Positions 34,044-41,437 of a DNA stretch of 64,000 nt are shown piece after piece; position 1 is the stretch's first letter, and each line of letters begins with the position of its first letter. The DNA comes from Aquisalinus flavus (GTDB taxonomy: Bacteria > Pseudomonadota > Alphaproteobacteria > Caulobacterales > Parvularculaceae). A program made the position numbers and the translations under genes. Under the pieces are notes generated by a model, which saw nothing but the letters and a program-made list of their open reading frames with translations, was not told the DNA's origin and made no database searches. Location: assembly GCF_022559625.1 (NCBI RefSeq), contig NZ_CP042288.1, forward strand, positions 186,001 to 250,000. Direction: 5' to 3'.

Positions 34044-34769
34044 ATGGCCCGCATTTTTGGATTTATCATATTCATCGTTCTGGCTGTCGGGGGTGCATGG
34101 TTCCTCATCGAGCGGGATGCCCTCGACCGGGATGGTCAGACCACCCTTGCGTCGGATAGCGATGTCGATGTCATGGCGCGGCAGGAGCGGGCAGTCCGGA
34201 GTATTGACCGTTCCGTCGAGCGCGCCGGCGACCTTGCCGAGCAGGCCTATGCACTGGCCGAGGAACTCGAGAAAAATGCCGACCGGGCCGAGGAAAGCGC
34301 GCAGGCATCGGCGCAGCTTGCCACTTATAACGATGCCGCAGACGCCTCCGTCGTGGCGTCGGTGGAGGCTGCCGACCGCGCACGCGCCACTGCCGTCATC
34401 GCCCGCGAGGTGTCGATCATGCTCGCCCAGGCTGCCGAAGATGCCGGCGAGGTCACCGATGAGGCGGGCGAATTGACCAGCGTCGCCGTCACCGTCGAGA
34501 AAAGCCAGCGCGAGGCGCGCGAGGCGAAGGCGGAGGCGGTCGAAGCGGCGGCCAAGCTCGAGCAGGCAGAAGAGGCGGTCGCCAGGGCCACGGATGATGC
34601 GCAGATTTTTCTGGCCGAACGCGATGGCACCATCGCGAAAGACCGTCGCATCGCCTCTACCTATGACAACCGGGGCTATGCCGGTACCGGCCGCCCCGAC
34701 CTCGTCTATGAGGACGACCGCAATCGCTACGTCACCGGCAACCTGGCCGACGACGACGACAGCCGCTGA
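34044..34769 (+). CDS. Membrane-anchored Ala/Glu-rich coiled-coil protein 1, 241 aa
   Basis: An N-terminal transmembrane anchor (about residues 3-20: RIFGFIIFIVLAVGGAWFLI) is followed by about 160 residues of continuous Ala/Glu/Arg helix with heptad-like repeats (AYALAEELEKNADRAEESAQ, EAREAKAEAVEAAAKLEQAE) predicted to be a long coiled coil outside or under the membrane, and then a Tyr/Asp-rich tail (about 200-241). The ATG at 34044 follows GGAG at a good distance. Architecture, length and composition closely mirror the protein at 37119-37874. No function is known; a stress-related envelope spacer is one possibility. Confidence 0.7.
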   Translation: MARIFGFIIFIVLAVGGAWFLIERDALDRDGQTTLASDSDVDVMARQERAVRSIDRSVERAGDLAEQAYALAEELEKNADRAEESAQASAQLATYNDAADASVVASVEAADRARATAVIAREVSIMLAQAAEDAGEVTDEAGELTSVAVTVEKSQREAREAKAEAVEAAAKLEQAEEAVARATDDAQIFLAERDGTIAKDRRIASTYDNRGYAGTGRPDLVYEDDRNRYVTGNLADDDDSR

Positions 34770-34818
34770 TCCTCCGCTGATCCTCCGCTGATCCCCCCAC
34801 TGATCCCCCCATTGATCC
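34766..34818 (+). repeat. CTGATCC tandem repeat overlapping the stop codon
   Basis: Five units of 11-12 bases (CTGATCCTCCG twice, CTGATCCCCCCA twice, then TTGATCCGG) begin at the TGA stop of the coiled-coil gene. Like the repeat at 4694-4738, it multiplies the stop codon at a gene's 3' end. Confidence 0.65.
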
Positions 34819-34933
34819 GGGACGCGGCAGGCTTCCGCTTCTTGTGAGAAGCCGTGACGGGACCGGATCGGGAAAGTGCGCTACCACCTTGGCCAGTCAG
34901 TTCCCGTCATGACTTTTGCAAGGAGCACTTCCC

Positions 34934-35383
34934 GTGAAACGCCTGTCCATCCTCTTTGTTGCCCTGTTTGCAGGGCTGGTTCAGATCGCCGCCGCCAAGG
35001 CCGCCGATCCTGTCTATACCGGTGTGTTTTCCAATACGGCTGTCGGCGGCTACGACCCAGTCGCTTATTTCAATGAAGGCGCGCCTGTCGAAGGCTCGAA
35101 GGATTTTGTGACCGAGTACAAAGGTGCCGAATGGCGTTTTTCCTCGGCTGAGAACCGCGACCGCTTTATCGCAAATCCATCCGCCTACGCACCGCAATAT
35201 GGCGGCTATTGCGCCTGGGCCGCTGCTCAAGGCAAGCTGGCCAAGGGTGATCCTGCCTACTGGGCCATCGTCAATGGCAGGCTCTATCTCAACTATGACC
35301 GCAAGGTCCAGGAAATGTGGGAAACGGACATTCCGGGCTTCATCATGAAAGCCGATGCCAACTGGCCGGCAATCATCGAATAA
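34934..35383 (+). CDS. Exported YHS domain-containing protein
   Basis: A 149-aa protein. A GTG start (34934) with AAGGAGC upstream gives a signal peptide (about residues 1-24, ending AKAAD). The mature protein is one YHS domain: GGYDPVAYFNEGAPVEGSKDF (about residues 37-57), WRFSSAENRDRF, and the signature PQYGGYCAWAAAQG (about 87-100) with the metal-binding Cys. YHS domains are thought to bind metal, often copper or iron; here the setting is periplasmic. Neighbours are envelope proteins of unknown role. Confidence 0.87.
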   Translation: MKRLSILFVALFAGLVQIAAAKAADPVYTGVFSNTAVGGYDPVAYFNEGAPVEGSKDFVTEYKGAEWRFSSAENRDRFIANPSAYAPQYGGYCAWAAAQGKLAKGDPAYWAIVNGRLYLNYDRKVQEMWETDIPGFIMKADANWPAIIE

Positions 35384-35418
35384 CCAGTTTTCCCGACACC
35401 GAATTCAGAGGGTCAGTT

Positions 35419-36930
35419 TTACTTTCTGAGGCTGCCGAGAATCCCGCGTAGCGCGGAACGGATGAGGGTCCTGGTCAGGACGCTGGTCGCCTGCTTGGTG
35501 ATGTAACCCCCGAGGCTGTTGCCACGCCGCGCCCGGCCGCGGGCAGGCGCTTTTCTTTGCTTTTTCTCGGCTGCTGCCTGCTTGCGCTCCTTCGATGCCG
35601 CGGCGCGGCGCGCTTCCTCTTCAGCCTTCTCCGCGCGCTGCGATAGGACTTCATAGGCAGACTGACGATCTATCGTCTTGTCATAGACCGTTGCGAGGGG
35701 AGAGGATTGCAGGACAGCCTTGCGCTCTGCCGCCGTCAGCGGCCCCATGCGGGACGAGGGCGGGCGGATCAGCGTCCGCTCGACCACGCCCGGGATCCCC
35801 TTGTCCATCAGGGTGCTGACGAGGGCCTCGCCAATGCCAAGCTCTGTGATCACATCCACCGTCGCAAAGGCCGGGTTCGGCCGGAACGTCTCGGCGGCCG
35901 CGCGGATGACCTTGTGCTCCTTCGGGGTGAAGGCGCGCAGCGCGTGCTGGATGCGGTTGCCGAGCTGGCTCGACACGCTGTCCGGCACATCCATCGGGTT
36001 CTGGGTAACGAAATAGACGCCGACCCCCTTTGAGCGGATCAGCCGCACCACCGTCTCCACCTTGTCGAGCAGGGCAGGCGGGCAGTCGTCGAACAGCAAA
36101 TGCGCCTCGTCGAAGAAGAAGACGAGCTTTGGCTTGTCCGGGTCGCCGGCCTCCGGCAGCATCTCGAACAGCTCCGACAGCATCCACAACAGGAATGTCG
36201 CATAGAGCTTGGGCGACATCATCAGCCTGTCGGCGGCGAGGATGTTGATCATCCCGCGGCCATCCCCCGCGGTGCGCATGAAATCGTTCAGGTCGAGCGC
36301 CGGCTCGGCAAAGAACTTGTCCGCCCCCTGTTCTTCCAGTGCCAGCAGCTTGCGCTGGATTGCGCCGATCGAGGCAGCCGAGACATTGCCATAGGCGGCC
36401 TGCAATTCCAGGCGCCGGTCGGAAATATTGATCAGCAGGGCGCGCAGATCCTTGAGGTCAAGCAGCAACATGCCCTCGTCGTCGGCGACGCGGAAGGCGA
36501 GCACCAGCACGCCCTCCTGCGTGTCGTTCAGGCCCAGCAGCCGTGCCAGCAGCAGCGGGCCCATATCGGTGATGGTGGCGCGCACCGGGTGGCCCTGCTT
36601 GCCGAACAGGTCCCACAGCACGGTCGGATAGCCGGTCATCTCATAGGGGTCGAGGCCGATCGCCCCGGCGCGTTCCTCGAGGAAGCCCTTCATCGTGCCC
36701 GGCTGCGACAGTCCGGCGACATCGCCCTTCACATCGGAGATGAAGACCGGCACGCCCGCATCGGAAAAACCCTCGGCCAGGATTTGCAGGGTCACGGTCT
36801 TGCCGGTGCCGGTGGCGCCGCAGATCAGGCCATGGCGGTTGGCATATTTCAGGGTCAGGGAAACGGGATTGTCACCCTTGCCGACGAAAATACCCGGATT
36901 GCCTGCCGTTTCGTTCTTCTGGTCGCTCAT
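35419..36930 (-). CDS. HerA-like ATPase (DUF853, YjgR family)
   Basis: A 503-aa P-loop ATPase of the HerA/FtsK superfamily. Walker A GATGTGKT (about residues 37-44), Walker [15 protein letters not shown] (about 272-285) and an arginine-finger-like [13 protein letters not shown] region. The C-terminal about 60 residues are Lys/Arg/Ala-rich ([19 protein letters not shown]), probably a coiled coil or nucleic-acid-binding tail. HerA proteins normally pair with NurA nuclease; DUF853 members stand alone, as here, and their role is not established. The start at 36930 gives the family N-terminus [13 protein letters not shown]. Confidence 0.88.
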   Translation of the reverse strand: MSDQKNETAGNPGIFVGKGDNPVSLTLKYANRHGLICGATGTGKTVTLQILAEGFSDAGVPVFISDVKGDVAGLSQPGTMKGFLEERAGAIGLDPYEMTGYPTVLWDLFGKQGHPVRATITDMGPLLLARLLGLNDTQEGVLVLAFRVADDEGMLLLDLKDLRALLINISDRRLELQAAYGNVSAASIGAIQRKLLALEEQGADKFFAEPALDLNDFMRTAGDGRGMINILAADRLMMSPKLYATFLLWMLSELFEMLPEAGDPDKPKLVFFFDEAHLLFDDCPPALLDKVETVVRLIRSKGVGVYFVTQNPMDVPDSVSSQLGNRIQHALRAFTPKEHKVIRAAAETFRPNPAFATVDVITELGIGEALVSTLMDKGIPGVVERTLIRPPSSRMGPLTAAERKAVLQSSPLATVYDKTIDRQSAYEVLSQRAEKAEEEARRAAASKERKQAAAEKKQRKAPARGRARRGNSLGGYITKQATSVLTRTLIRSALRGILGSLRK

Positions 36931-37011
36931 GATGCCTGCCGGTCCTCTCCTGATTTCCGGGATAATCGGCAATATCGCTGCCTGAAACAAGGCAATAGAC
37001 GCGCGATTCAG

Positions 37012-37037
37012 GGAACCGGGCCGCCCCAGGCGGCGTT
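37012..37037 (+). promoter_or_regulatory. EcfG-type general-stress promoter of coiled-coil gene 2
   Basis: GGAAC (37012-37016), 17 bases, CGTT (37034-37037): a perfect match to the EcfG consensus. The predicted transcript starts near 37047 and has a leader of about 70 bases before ATG 37119. Confidence 0.72.
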
Positions 37038-37118
37038 TCGGGCGATGGTTTCGCTTTGGAATGCCCGCCATCACGGGTAAGGTATTCGTCAGCATCTCAA
37101 ATTCGACTGGGGGTCGTC

Positions 37119-37874
37119 ATGAATATCTTGAAAATCCTGCTCATCATCGCGGTGGTCCTCGCCGCCACTGTTGCGGCCATCCTGTTCTCCGGACGTGAGG
37201 TGCCGGTGGTTGCCGAGCAGGCCGTTGAGGAAGTGCAGGAAACAGCGGAAGATATCGGCGAGGCCGTGACCGGCGAGGATGAGCCCGCACCGGCAGCCGG
37301 GGAACAGGCAGTCGTCGACGATGAAGACCCGACCGGGGTCGAGCAGGCCGTCGCGGAGGAATTCCCTCTCGGAGACATGGTCAATGAAGCCGCGGCGACA
37401 GCCATCACCCGCGCCCGTGAGGCAGTCATCCTGGCTGACAGGGCCGGTGACGACGCCAACAAGGCGATCTCGAACATTGCCATGATGCTGGAAACCGACC
37501 CCGTCGCAGCGGCAAAGGATTCCGACAGGCTTGCCGTCACCGCGATGGAATCGGCCGAGGCATCCTCGCAAGCGGCGCAGGCCGCACTTGTCGCCGCCCG
37601 CGAAGCGACAGAGACCGCCGAGACGATGACGAACGAATATCGTGCCCAGGCAATGGCTGAAGCCAAGGAGGCCCGGGATGCCGCCGACGAGGCCGTCGCA
37701 GCGGCGCTGGACGCGGAATCCTATGCCCGCGAGGCGATGACAGCCGCGTCGGAAGCCGATGCAGCGGCGCAGAATGTCATGCTGCCCGCCAAGACCGAGC
37801 CGGAAGCCGAGCCCGAGCCAGAGGCGGATGCCCCGCTATCGGACCCGGCAGAGGAAAACGCCGACCCGCAGTAA
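37119..37874 (+). CDS. Membrane-anchored Ala/Glu-rich coiled-coil protein 2, 251 aa
   Basis: Same plan as the protein at 34044: an N-terminal membrane helix (about residues 2-22: ILKILLIIAVVLAATVAAIL), an acidic linker, then about 130 residues of Ala-rich helix (TAITRAREAVILADRAGDDA, AMAEAKEARDAADEAVAAAL) with coiled-coil periodicity, and a disordered Glu/Pro tail. It starts behind a perfect EcfG promoter and diverges from the HerA-like gene. I infer that the two coiled-coil proteins are distant paralogues, although compositional bias makes this hard to prove by eye. Function unknown. Confidence 0.7.
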   Translation: MNILKILLIIAVVLAATVAAILFSGREVPVVAEQAVEEVQETAEDIGEAVTGEDEPAPAAGEQAVVDDEDPTGVEQAVAEEFPLGDMVNEAAATAITRAREAVILADRAGDDANKAISNIAMMLETDPVAAAKDSDRLAVTAMESAEASSQAAQAALVAAREATETAETMTNEYRAQAMAEAKEARDAADEAVAAALDAESYAREAMTAASEADAAAQNVMLPAKTEPEAEPEPEADAPLSDPAEENADPQ

Positions 37875-38005
37875 AGCGACTGACGGCGCGTAAACTCCCG
37901 CCAATATCGTGAACACTCTGTTAATCACTGACCGTCATCCTTTCCGCAACGAGGACGGCCCGGACCCTGACGATTGAGGGCTGTGGCGATGAAGGGGCGA
38001 CGACG

Positions 38006-38350
38006 ATGACTGCAGCGTGTCTGATAGACCTGGATCATCTTGATCTTTATGTTGCCGGCGACGATGCGCTGCGTGACGAGATCCTCGGTATTTTCGAGAC
38101 ACAGGCCGAGATGTGGGCCGGGCTGCTTGATCCGTCGGCGGAAGATGCAGCCTGGCGCGATGCGGCCCATGCCCTGAAGGGGGCTGCCCGCGGCGTCGGT
38201 GCCTGGCAACTGGGCGAGCTTTGCGCCCGCGCGGAAACGCTGGTCGGGCTGGCGCGTCGCCGCGAGGAACGCGCACAGCTGCTTGAGGAATTACGCCGGA
38301 CCGGCCGCGAGACCATCGCTGAAATCCGCCGCCTGCGTGACGCTGCCTGA
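38006..38350 (+). CDS. Hpt-domain protein (orphan phosphotransfer protein)
   Basis: A 114-aa stand-alone histidine phosphotransferase. The helix with the phosphorylatable His reads DAAHALKGAARGVGAWQLGELC (His about residue 54), preceded by ILGIFETQAEMWAGLL. It belongs to the Hpt type found in alphaproteobacteria in place of a full phosphorelay gene cluster; ChpT is larger, so this is not ChpT. No kinase or receiver gene touches it; the orphan histidine kinase at 30100 is 6.4 kb away. Confidence 0.83.
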   Translation: MTAACLIDLDHLDLYVAGDDALRDEILGIFETQAEMWAGLLDPSAEDAAWRDAAHALKGAARGVGAWQLGELCARAETLVGLARRREERAQLLEELRRTGRETIAEIRRLRDAA

Positions 38351-38405
38351 TCTCTGTTTCCTGACTTGGGCGACCTGACTGGTGACCTGACAAACAGGTC
38401 ATACA

Positions 38406-38430
38406 GGAACATTCGCCCGCGACGCCTGTT
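38406..38430 (+). promoter_or_regulatory. EcfG-type promoter of the host-attachment-family gene
   Basis: GGAAC (38406-38410), 16 bases, TGTT (38427-38430). The -35 is perfect and the -10 differs at one base. It lies 38 bases before ATG 38469. Confidence 0.55.
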
Positions 38431-38468
38431 CGTATCCTTTAAGGGGGAAACGGAAAGGATGTACGATC

Positions 38469-38969
38469 ATGAGAGATTTTGCTGACAAGATCACCTGGGT
38501 GCTCGTTGCCGATGGCGAAAAGGCCCTGTTCTTCCGCAATGACGATATCGACAGCCAGCCCATTCTGAATGTCATCAGGAAAGAGGAACTGGACAACCCG
38601 CCGACCCGCGACCAGGCCGCGAACCGTCCGGGCCGCTTCAACGATGACGGTGCCGGCGGTGCCCAGCGCTCCGCCGTTCAGGACACGGACTGGCACGAAT
38701 TCGAAAAGGAACGCTTCATCGGCGAAATTGCGGAGCGCCTCAACAAGGCTGCGCTCAAGAACGCCTTTGATCGTCTCGTTGTCTTCGCGCCGCCCCAGGC
38801 ACTGGGGGAACTGCGCGACGGATTCCACAAGGAAACCAGGGATCGCGTCGTCAAGGAAGTCAGCAGCGATCTGACGAATCATCCGGTCGAGAAGATCGAG
38901 GCCAAGCTGAGTGAGCTCTTCTCCGGGCCCGCGCCCGACTATGACAAGGACCTGAAAAGGCACGCCTGA
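38469..38969 (+). CDS. Host attachment family protein (Host_attach, baeRF-like)
   Basis: A 166-aa soluble protein of the Host_attach family, named from an Agrobacterium plant-attachment study and related in fold to archaeal/eukaryotic release factor domains. The first strand WVLVADGEKALFF (about residues 10-22) and the C-terminal LVVFAPPQALGELRDGFHKETRDRVVKEV (about 98-126), ending in an HPVEKIEAKLSEL helix, are diagnostic. The middle is Gly/Asp-rich (GRFNDDGAGGAQRSA). The EcfG-type promoter supports a stress role over a host-specific one. Confidence 0.85.
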   Translation: MRDFADKITWVLVADGEKALFFRNDDIDSQPILNVIRKEELDNPPTRDQAANRPGRFNDDGAGGAQRSAVQDTDWHEFEKERFIGEIAERLNKAALKNAFDRLVVFAPPQALGELRDGFHKETRDRVVKEVSSDLTNHPVEKIEAKLSELFSGPAPDYDKDLKRHA

Positions 38970-39013
38970 TCATCGCGCCCTGCCATTGCGCGTCGAGATA
39001 TTACAATTACGCA

Positions 39014-39039
39014 GGGAGAGCCTCGGCTCTCCCTTTTTT
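39014..39039 (+). terminator. Rho-independent terminator
   Basis: GGGAGAG (39014-39020), CCTCGG loop, CTCTCCC (39027-39033), then six T. It ends the host-attachment-family transcript, facing the convergent VWA gene. Confidence 0.85.
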
Positions 39040-39085
39040 GGGCTCATGACGCGAAAGTGGCCGGTTAGCCTGATCCTGTGAAGCC

Positions 39086-40258
39086 CTACCGCTTCAACTC
39101 GGCCATCGCGCCTTCCAGCCCGTCCAGGGTCAGTGGATACATCCGGTCTGCGAACAGCTGGCGCATCATGCCGATGGAGCCGACATAGTCCCAGCTCTGC
39201 CGCCTGACCGGGTTCAGCCACACCGCGGTCTCGTAAATGTCGAGCAGGCGCTGCAGCCAGACCGCGCCGGCCTCCTCGTTGAAATATTCCACCGAGCCGC
39301 CGGGCACGGTGATCTCATAGGGGCTCATCGAGGCATCGCCGACAAAGATCACCTTGTAGTCATTGCCATATTTGTGCAGCACGTCCCAGGTCGGGATCTT
39401 GTCGGTCCAGCGCCGCTTGTTGTCCTTCCACACGAAATCATAAAGGCAGTTGTGGAAGTAGAAATATTCCATGTGCTTGAACTCCGCCCGCGCGGCGGAG
39501 AACAGCTCCTCCATGATCGTGATGAACGGGTCCATCGACCCGCCGATATCGAAAAAGATCAGGACCTTGACCGTATTGCGCCTCTCGGGCCGCATATGGA
39601 TATCGAGGTAGCCCTTGCGCGCGGTGCCGTCGATCGTGCCGTCGAGGTCGAATTCGTCCGGCGCGCCGTCGCGGGCAAACTGGCGCAGGCGGCGCAAGGC
39701 CATCTTGATGTTGCGCGTGCCGAGCTCGACCGAGCTATCGAGGTTCCTGTATTCCCGCTTTTCCCAGACCTTCACCGCCCGCTTTTGGGTGCTCTCCCCG
39801 CCAATGCGAATGCCTTCCGGATTATAGCCGCCATGGCCATAGGGCGAGGTGCCGCCCGTGCCGATCCACTTGTTGCCGCCCTCATGGCGCTCCTTCTGTT
39901 CCTTCAGGCGCTCCTGCAGGGTCTCCATCAGTCTGTCCCAGCCGCCGAGCGCCTCGATCTGTGCCTTCTCCTCTTCGGTCAGGAATTTGTCGGTCAGCTT
40001 GCGCAACCATTCGTCGGGGATCTCCGCCTCGATGCCTTCGCCAACGCTCTCGATGCCCTTGAAGGCATGCGCGAACACCCGGTCGAACTTGTCGAGATTG
40101 CGCTCGTCCTTCACCAGCGCGGCGCGGGACAGGTAATAGAAATCCTCGACCCGCTTGCCGGCGAGGTCGGCCTCCATCGCCTCCATCAGGGTGAGGTATT
40201 CGCGTAAGGAGACCGGCAGCCCGGCGTCTTTCAGCTCGTGAAAAAATCTTGTGAACAT
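39086..40258 (-). CDS. VWA domain-containing protein (CoxE-like)
   Basis: A 390-aa protein of the DUF3520/CoxE-like VWA family that usually partners an MoxR AAA+ ATPase to remodel metalloenzymes. Residues about 1-80 form the helical N-terminal part (FFHELKDAGLPVSLREYL), a Gly-rich linker (GTGGTSPYGHGGYNPEG) follows, and the VWA domain starts about residue 235 with IFFDIGGSMDPF. The MIDAS motif is DxGxS, not the usual DxSxS, which is seen in this subfamily. The usual MoxR gene is not adjacent here and is presumably elsewhere. Confidence 0.87.
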   Translation of the reverse strand: MFTRFFHELKDAGLPVSLREYLTLMEAMEADLAGKRVEDFYYLSRAALVKDERNLDKFDRVFAHAFKGIESVGEGIEAEIPDEWLRKLTDKFLTEEEKAQIEALGGWDRLMETLQERLKEQKERHEGGNKWIGTGGTSPYGHGGYNPEGIRIGGESTQKRAVKVWEKREYRNLDSSVELGTRNIKMALRRLRQFARDGAPDEFDLDGTIDGTARKGYLDIHMRPERRNTVKVLIFFDIGGSMDPFITIMEELFSAARAEFKHMEYFYFHNCLYDFVWKDNKRRWTDKIPTWDVLHKYGNDYKVIFVGDASMSPYEITVPGGSVEYFNEEAGAVWLQRLLDIYETAVWLNPVRRQSWDYVGSIGMMRQLFADRMYPLTLDGLEGAMAELKR

Positions 40259-40409
40259 GGCAAAGAGGGTAGCGTTCGGCGCGGCGCGTGCAAGGGCAGG
40301 GTGCAGTGAAATGTGGCAGCCGGTATCGCGACCTCAGCCTCAACGATCTCGATGATTGCCGGAGGAATCTGAGCATTTGTTTTGAAAGAGGAGGAGCGTA
40401 GCGGGCGCT

Positions 40410-40494
40410 ATTAGACGGACCATAGCTTGTCAAGGCCGCGCCTCCGGCGCGGCGCGCAGCGGGTGCCGCCTTGACAAGCTATGGTCCGTCTAAT
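40410..40494. repeat. Perfect 27-bp inverted repeat element with inner GC hairpin
   Basis: The arm at 40410-40436 is the exact reverse complement of 40468-40494. Between them 31 bases include a further perfect 7-bp hairpin (CCGCGCC-TCC-GGCGCGG, 40436-40452). Each arm contains TTGACA reading outwards from the centre (40471-40476 on the plus strand and its mirror on the minus strand). No flanking target duplication is visible. It resembles a MITE/REPIN-type element. The 438-base gap between the VWA gene and tdk (40259-40696) also holds the repeats at 40505-40541 and 40593-40692. Confidence 0.8.
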
Positions 40495-40504
40495 GACAAT
40501 CAAG

Positions 40505-40541
40505 CAAGGCCTGTAAGGCATGAAGTGCCTTACAGGCCTTG
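40505..40541. repeat. Perfect 16-bp inverted repeat
   Basis: CAAGGCCTGTAAGGCA (40505-40520), TGAAG loop, TGCCTTACAGGCCTTG (40526-40541). It starts 11 bases after the 27-bp inverted repeat. There is no T-run, so it is not a typical terminator. Confidence 0.75.
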
Positions 40542-40592
40542 GATGCTAACTAGACGAAGGTTCTTCAGGCGGAATGCTGCGGTTGGCTTCCG

Positions 40593-40692
40593 ATCCTTCG
40601 TGGGTCGCTGCGCGACCACCTCAGGATGAGGGGCGGCGAACACTGAACTATCCTCATCCTGAGGTGCTCAGCTCTGCTGAGCCTCGAAGGAT
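40593..40692. repeat. Paired palindromic intergenic repeat (left of tdk)
   Basis: Unit 1 (40593-40631) starts ATCCTTCG and ends CACCTCAGGATGAGG; unit 2 (40652-40692) is the same sequence in inverse orientation, CCTCATCCTGAGG to CGAAGGAT. The core CCTCAGGATGAGG is a dispersed repeat I know from many alphaproteobacterial genomes. The head-to-head pair is a REPIN-like arrangement. It abuts the stop codon of tdk. Confidence 0.75.
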
Positions 40693-40696
40693 GGGC

Positions 40697-41281
40697 TCAC
40701 TCATCCTCATCCGGCCCGGCCAGCTGTCCGCGCCAGTGCTTGCGGCACAGCGAGACATAGCTCTCATTCCCGCCGATCGCGACCTGGTCGCCCTCCAGCA
40801 CAGGGCGGCCATCGGCGCCGATGCGCAGCACCATCGTCGCCTTGCGCCCGCACCAGCAGATCGTGCGAATTTCCCGCACCGTATCGGCAATGGCGAGCAG
40901 GGTCGCACTGCCGGGGAACAGCTTGCCGGCGAAATCCGTGCGCAGGCCAAAGGTCATTACCGGGATGCCCAGATCATCCGTCACCCGGGCTAGTTGCCAG
41001 ACCTGGGTCTCGGTCAGGAATTGCGCCTCGTCGATCATCACGCAATGGCACGGCATCAGGCTTTCGACCCAGGCGAACAGGTTGTGGCTGTCATCGAACA
41101 TCAGCGCGTCTTCGTCGAGGCCGATACGCGAGGCGATCTTGCCTTCGCCGCCGCGCTTGTCGATGGCAGCGGTGAACAGCACGGGCACCATGCCGCGCTC
41201 GCGATAGTTATACGCCGCCTGCAACAGGATCGTCGACTTGCCGGCATTCATCGCCGAATAGGAAAAATAGAGCTTTGCCAT
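40697..41281 (-). CDS. tdk: Thymidine kinase
   Basis: A 194-aa type II (zinc) thymidine kinase of nucleoside salvage: thymidine + ATP to dTMP. P-loop SAMNAGKST (about residues 9-17), the base Glu in VMIDEAQFL (about 81-89), the lasso/substrate region GLRTDFAGKLFPGS (about 112-125), and zinc cysteines at ICWCG (about 141-145) and later SLCRKH (about 177-182). Both sides are bordered by head-to-head palindromic repeats. It is a single-gene unit, start ATG 41281. Confidence 0.96.
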   Translation of the reverse strand: MAKLYFSYSAMNAGKSTILLQAAYNYRERGMVPVLFTAAIDKRGGEGKIASRIGLDEDALMFDDSHNLFAWVESLMPCHCVMIDEAQFLTETQVWQLARVTDDLGIPVMTFGLRTDFAGKLFPGSATLLAIADTVREIRTICWCGRKATMVLRIGADGRPVLEGDQVAIGGNESYVSLCRKHWRGQLAGPDEDE

Positions 41282-41328
41282 ACCTACTTGTGAAGCGAGT
41301 CGTGTTTTGAAGCTCGACAGCGCCTCGC

Positions 41329-41434
41329 CCTTCGAGGCTGCTGCGCAGCTCCTCAGGATGAGGCTATCTTTTATTTGCCTGATTGAAAATCCTCATGCTG
41401 AGGTGCCCGCCGCAGCGGGCCACGAAGCACGAGG
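41329..41434. repeat. Paired palindromic intergenic repeat (right of tdk)
   Basis: Unit 3 (41329-41363) runs CCTTCGAGGC to CCTCAGGATGAGG; unit 4 (41391-41434) is the inverse, CCTCATGCTGAGG to GAAGCACGAGG. They belong to the same family as the pair at 40593-40692 and are separated by 27 AT-richer bases. Confidence 0.7.
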
Positions 41435-41437
41435 ATT

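Noticed and set aside
38469..38969. Host attachment protein as a sign of a plant-associated lifestyle
   Set aside because: The family is widespread in free-living bacteria and the gene has an EcfG-type promoter here.
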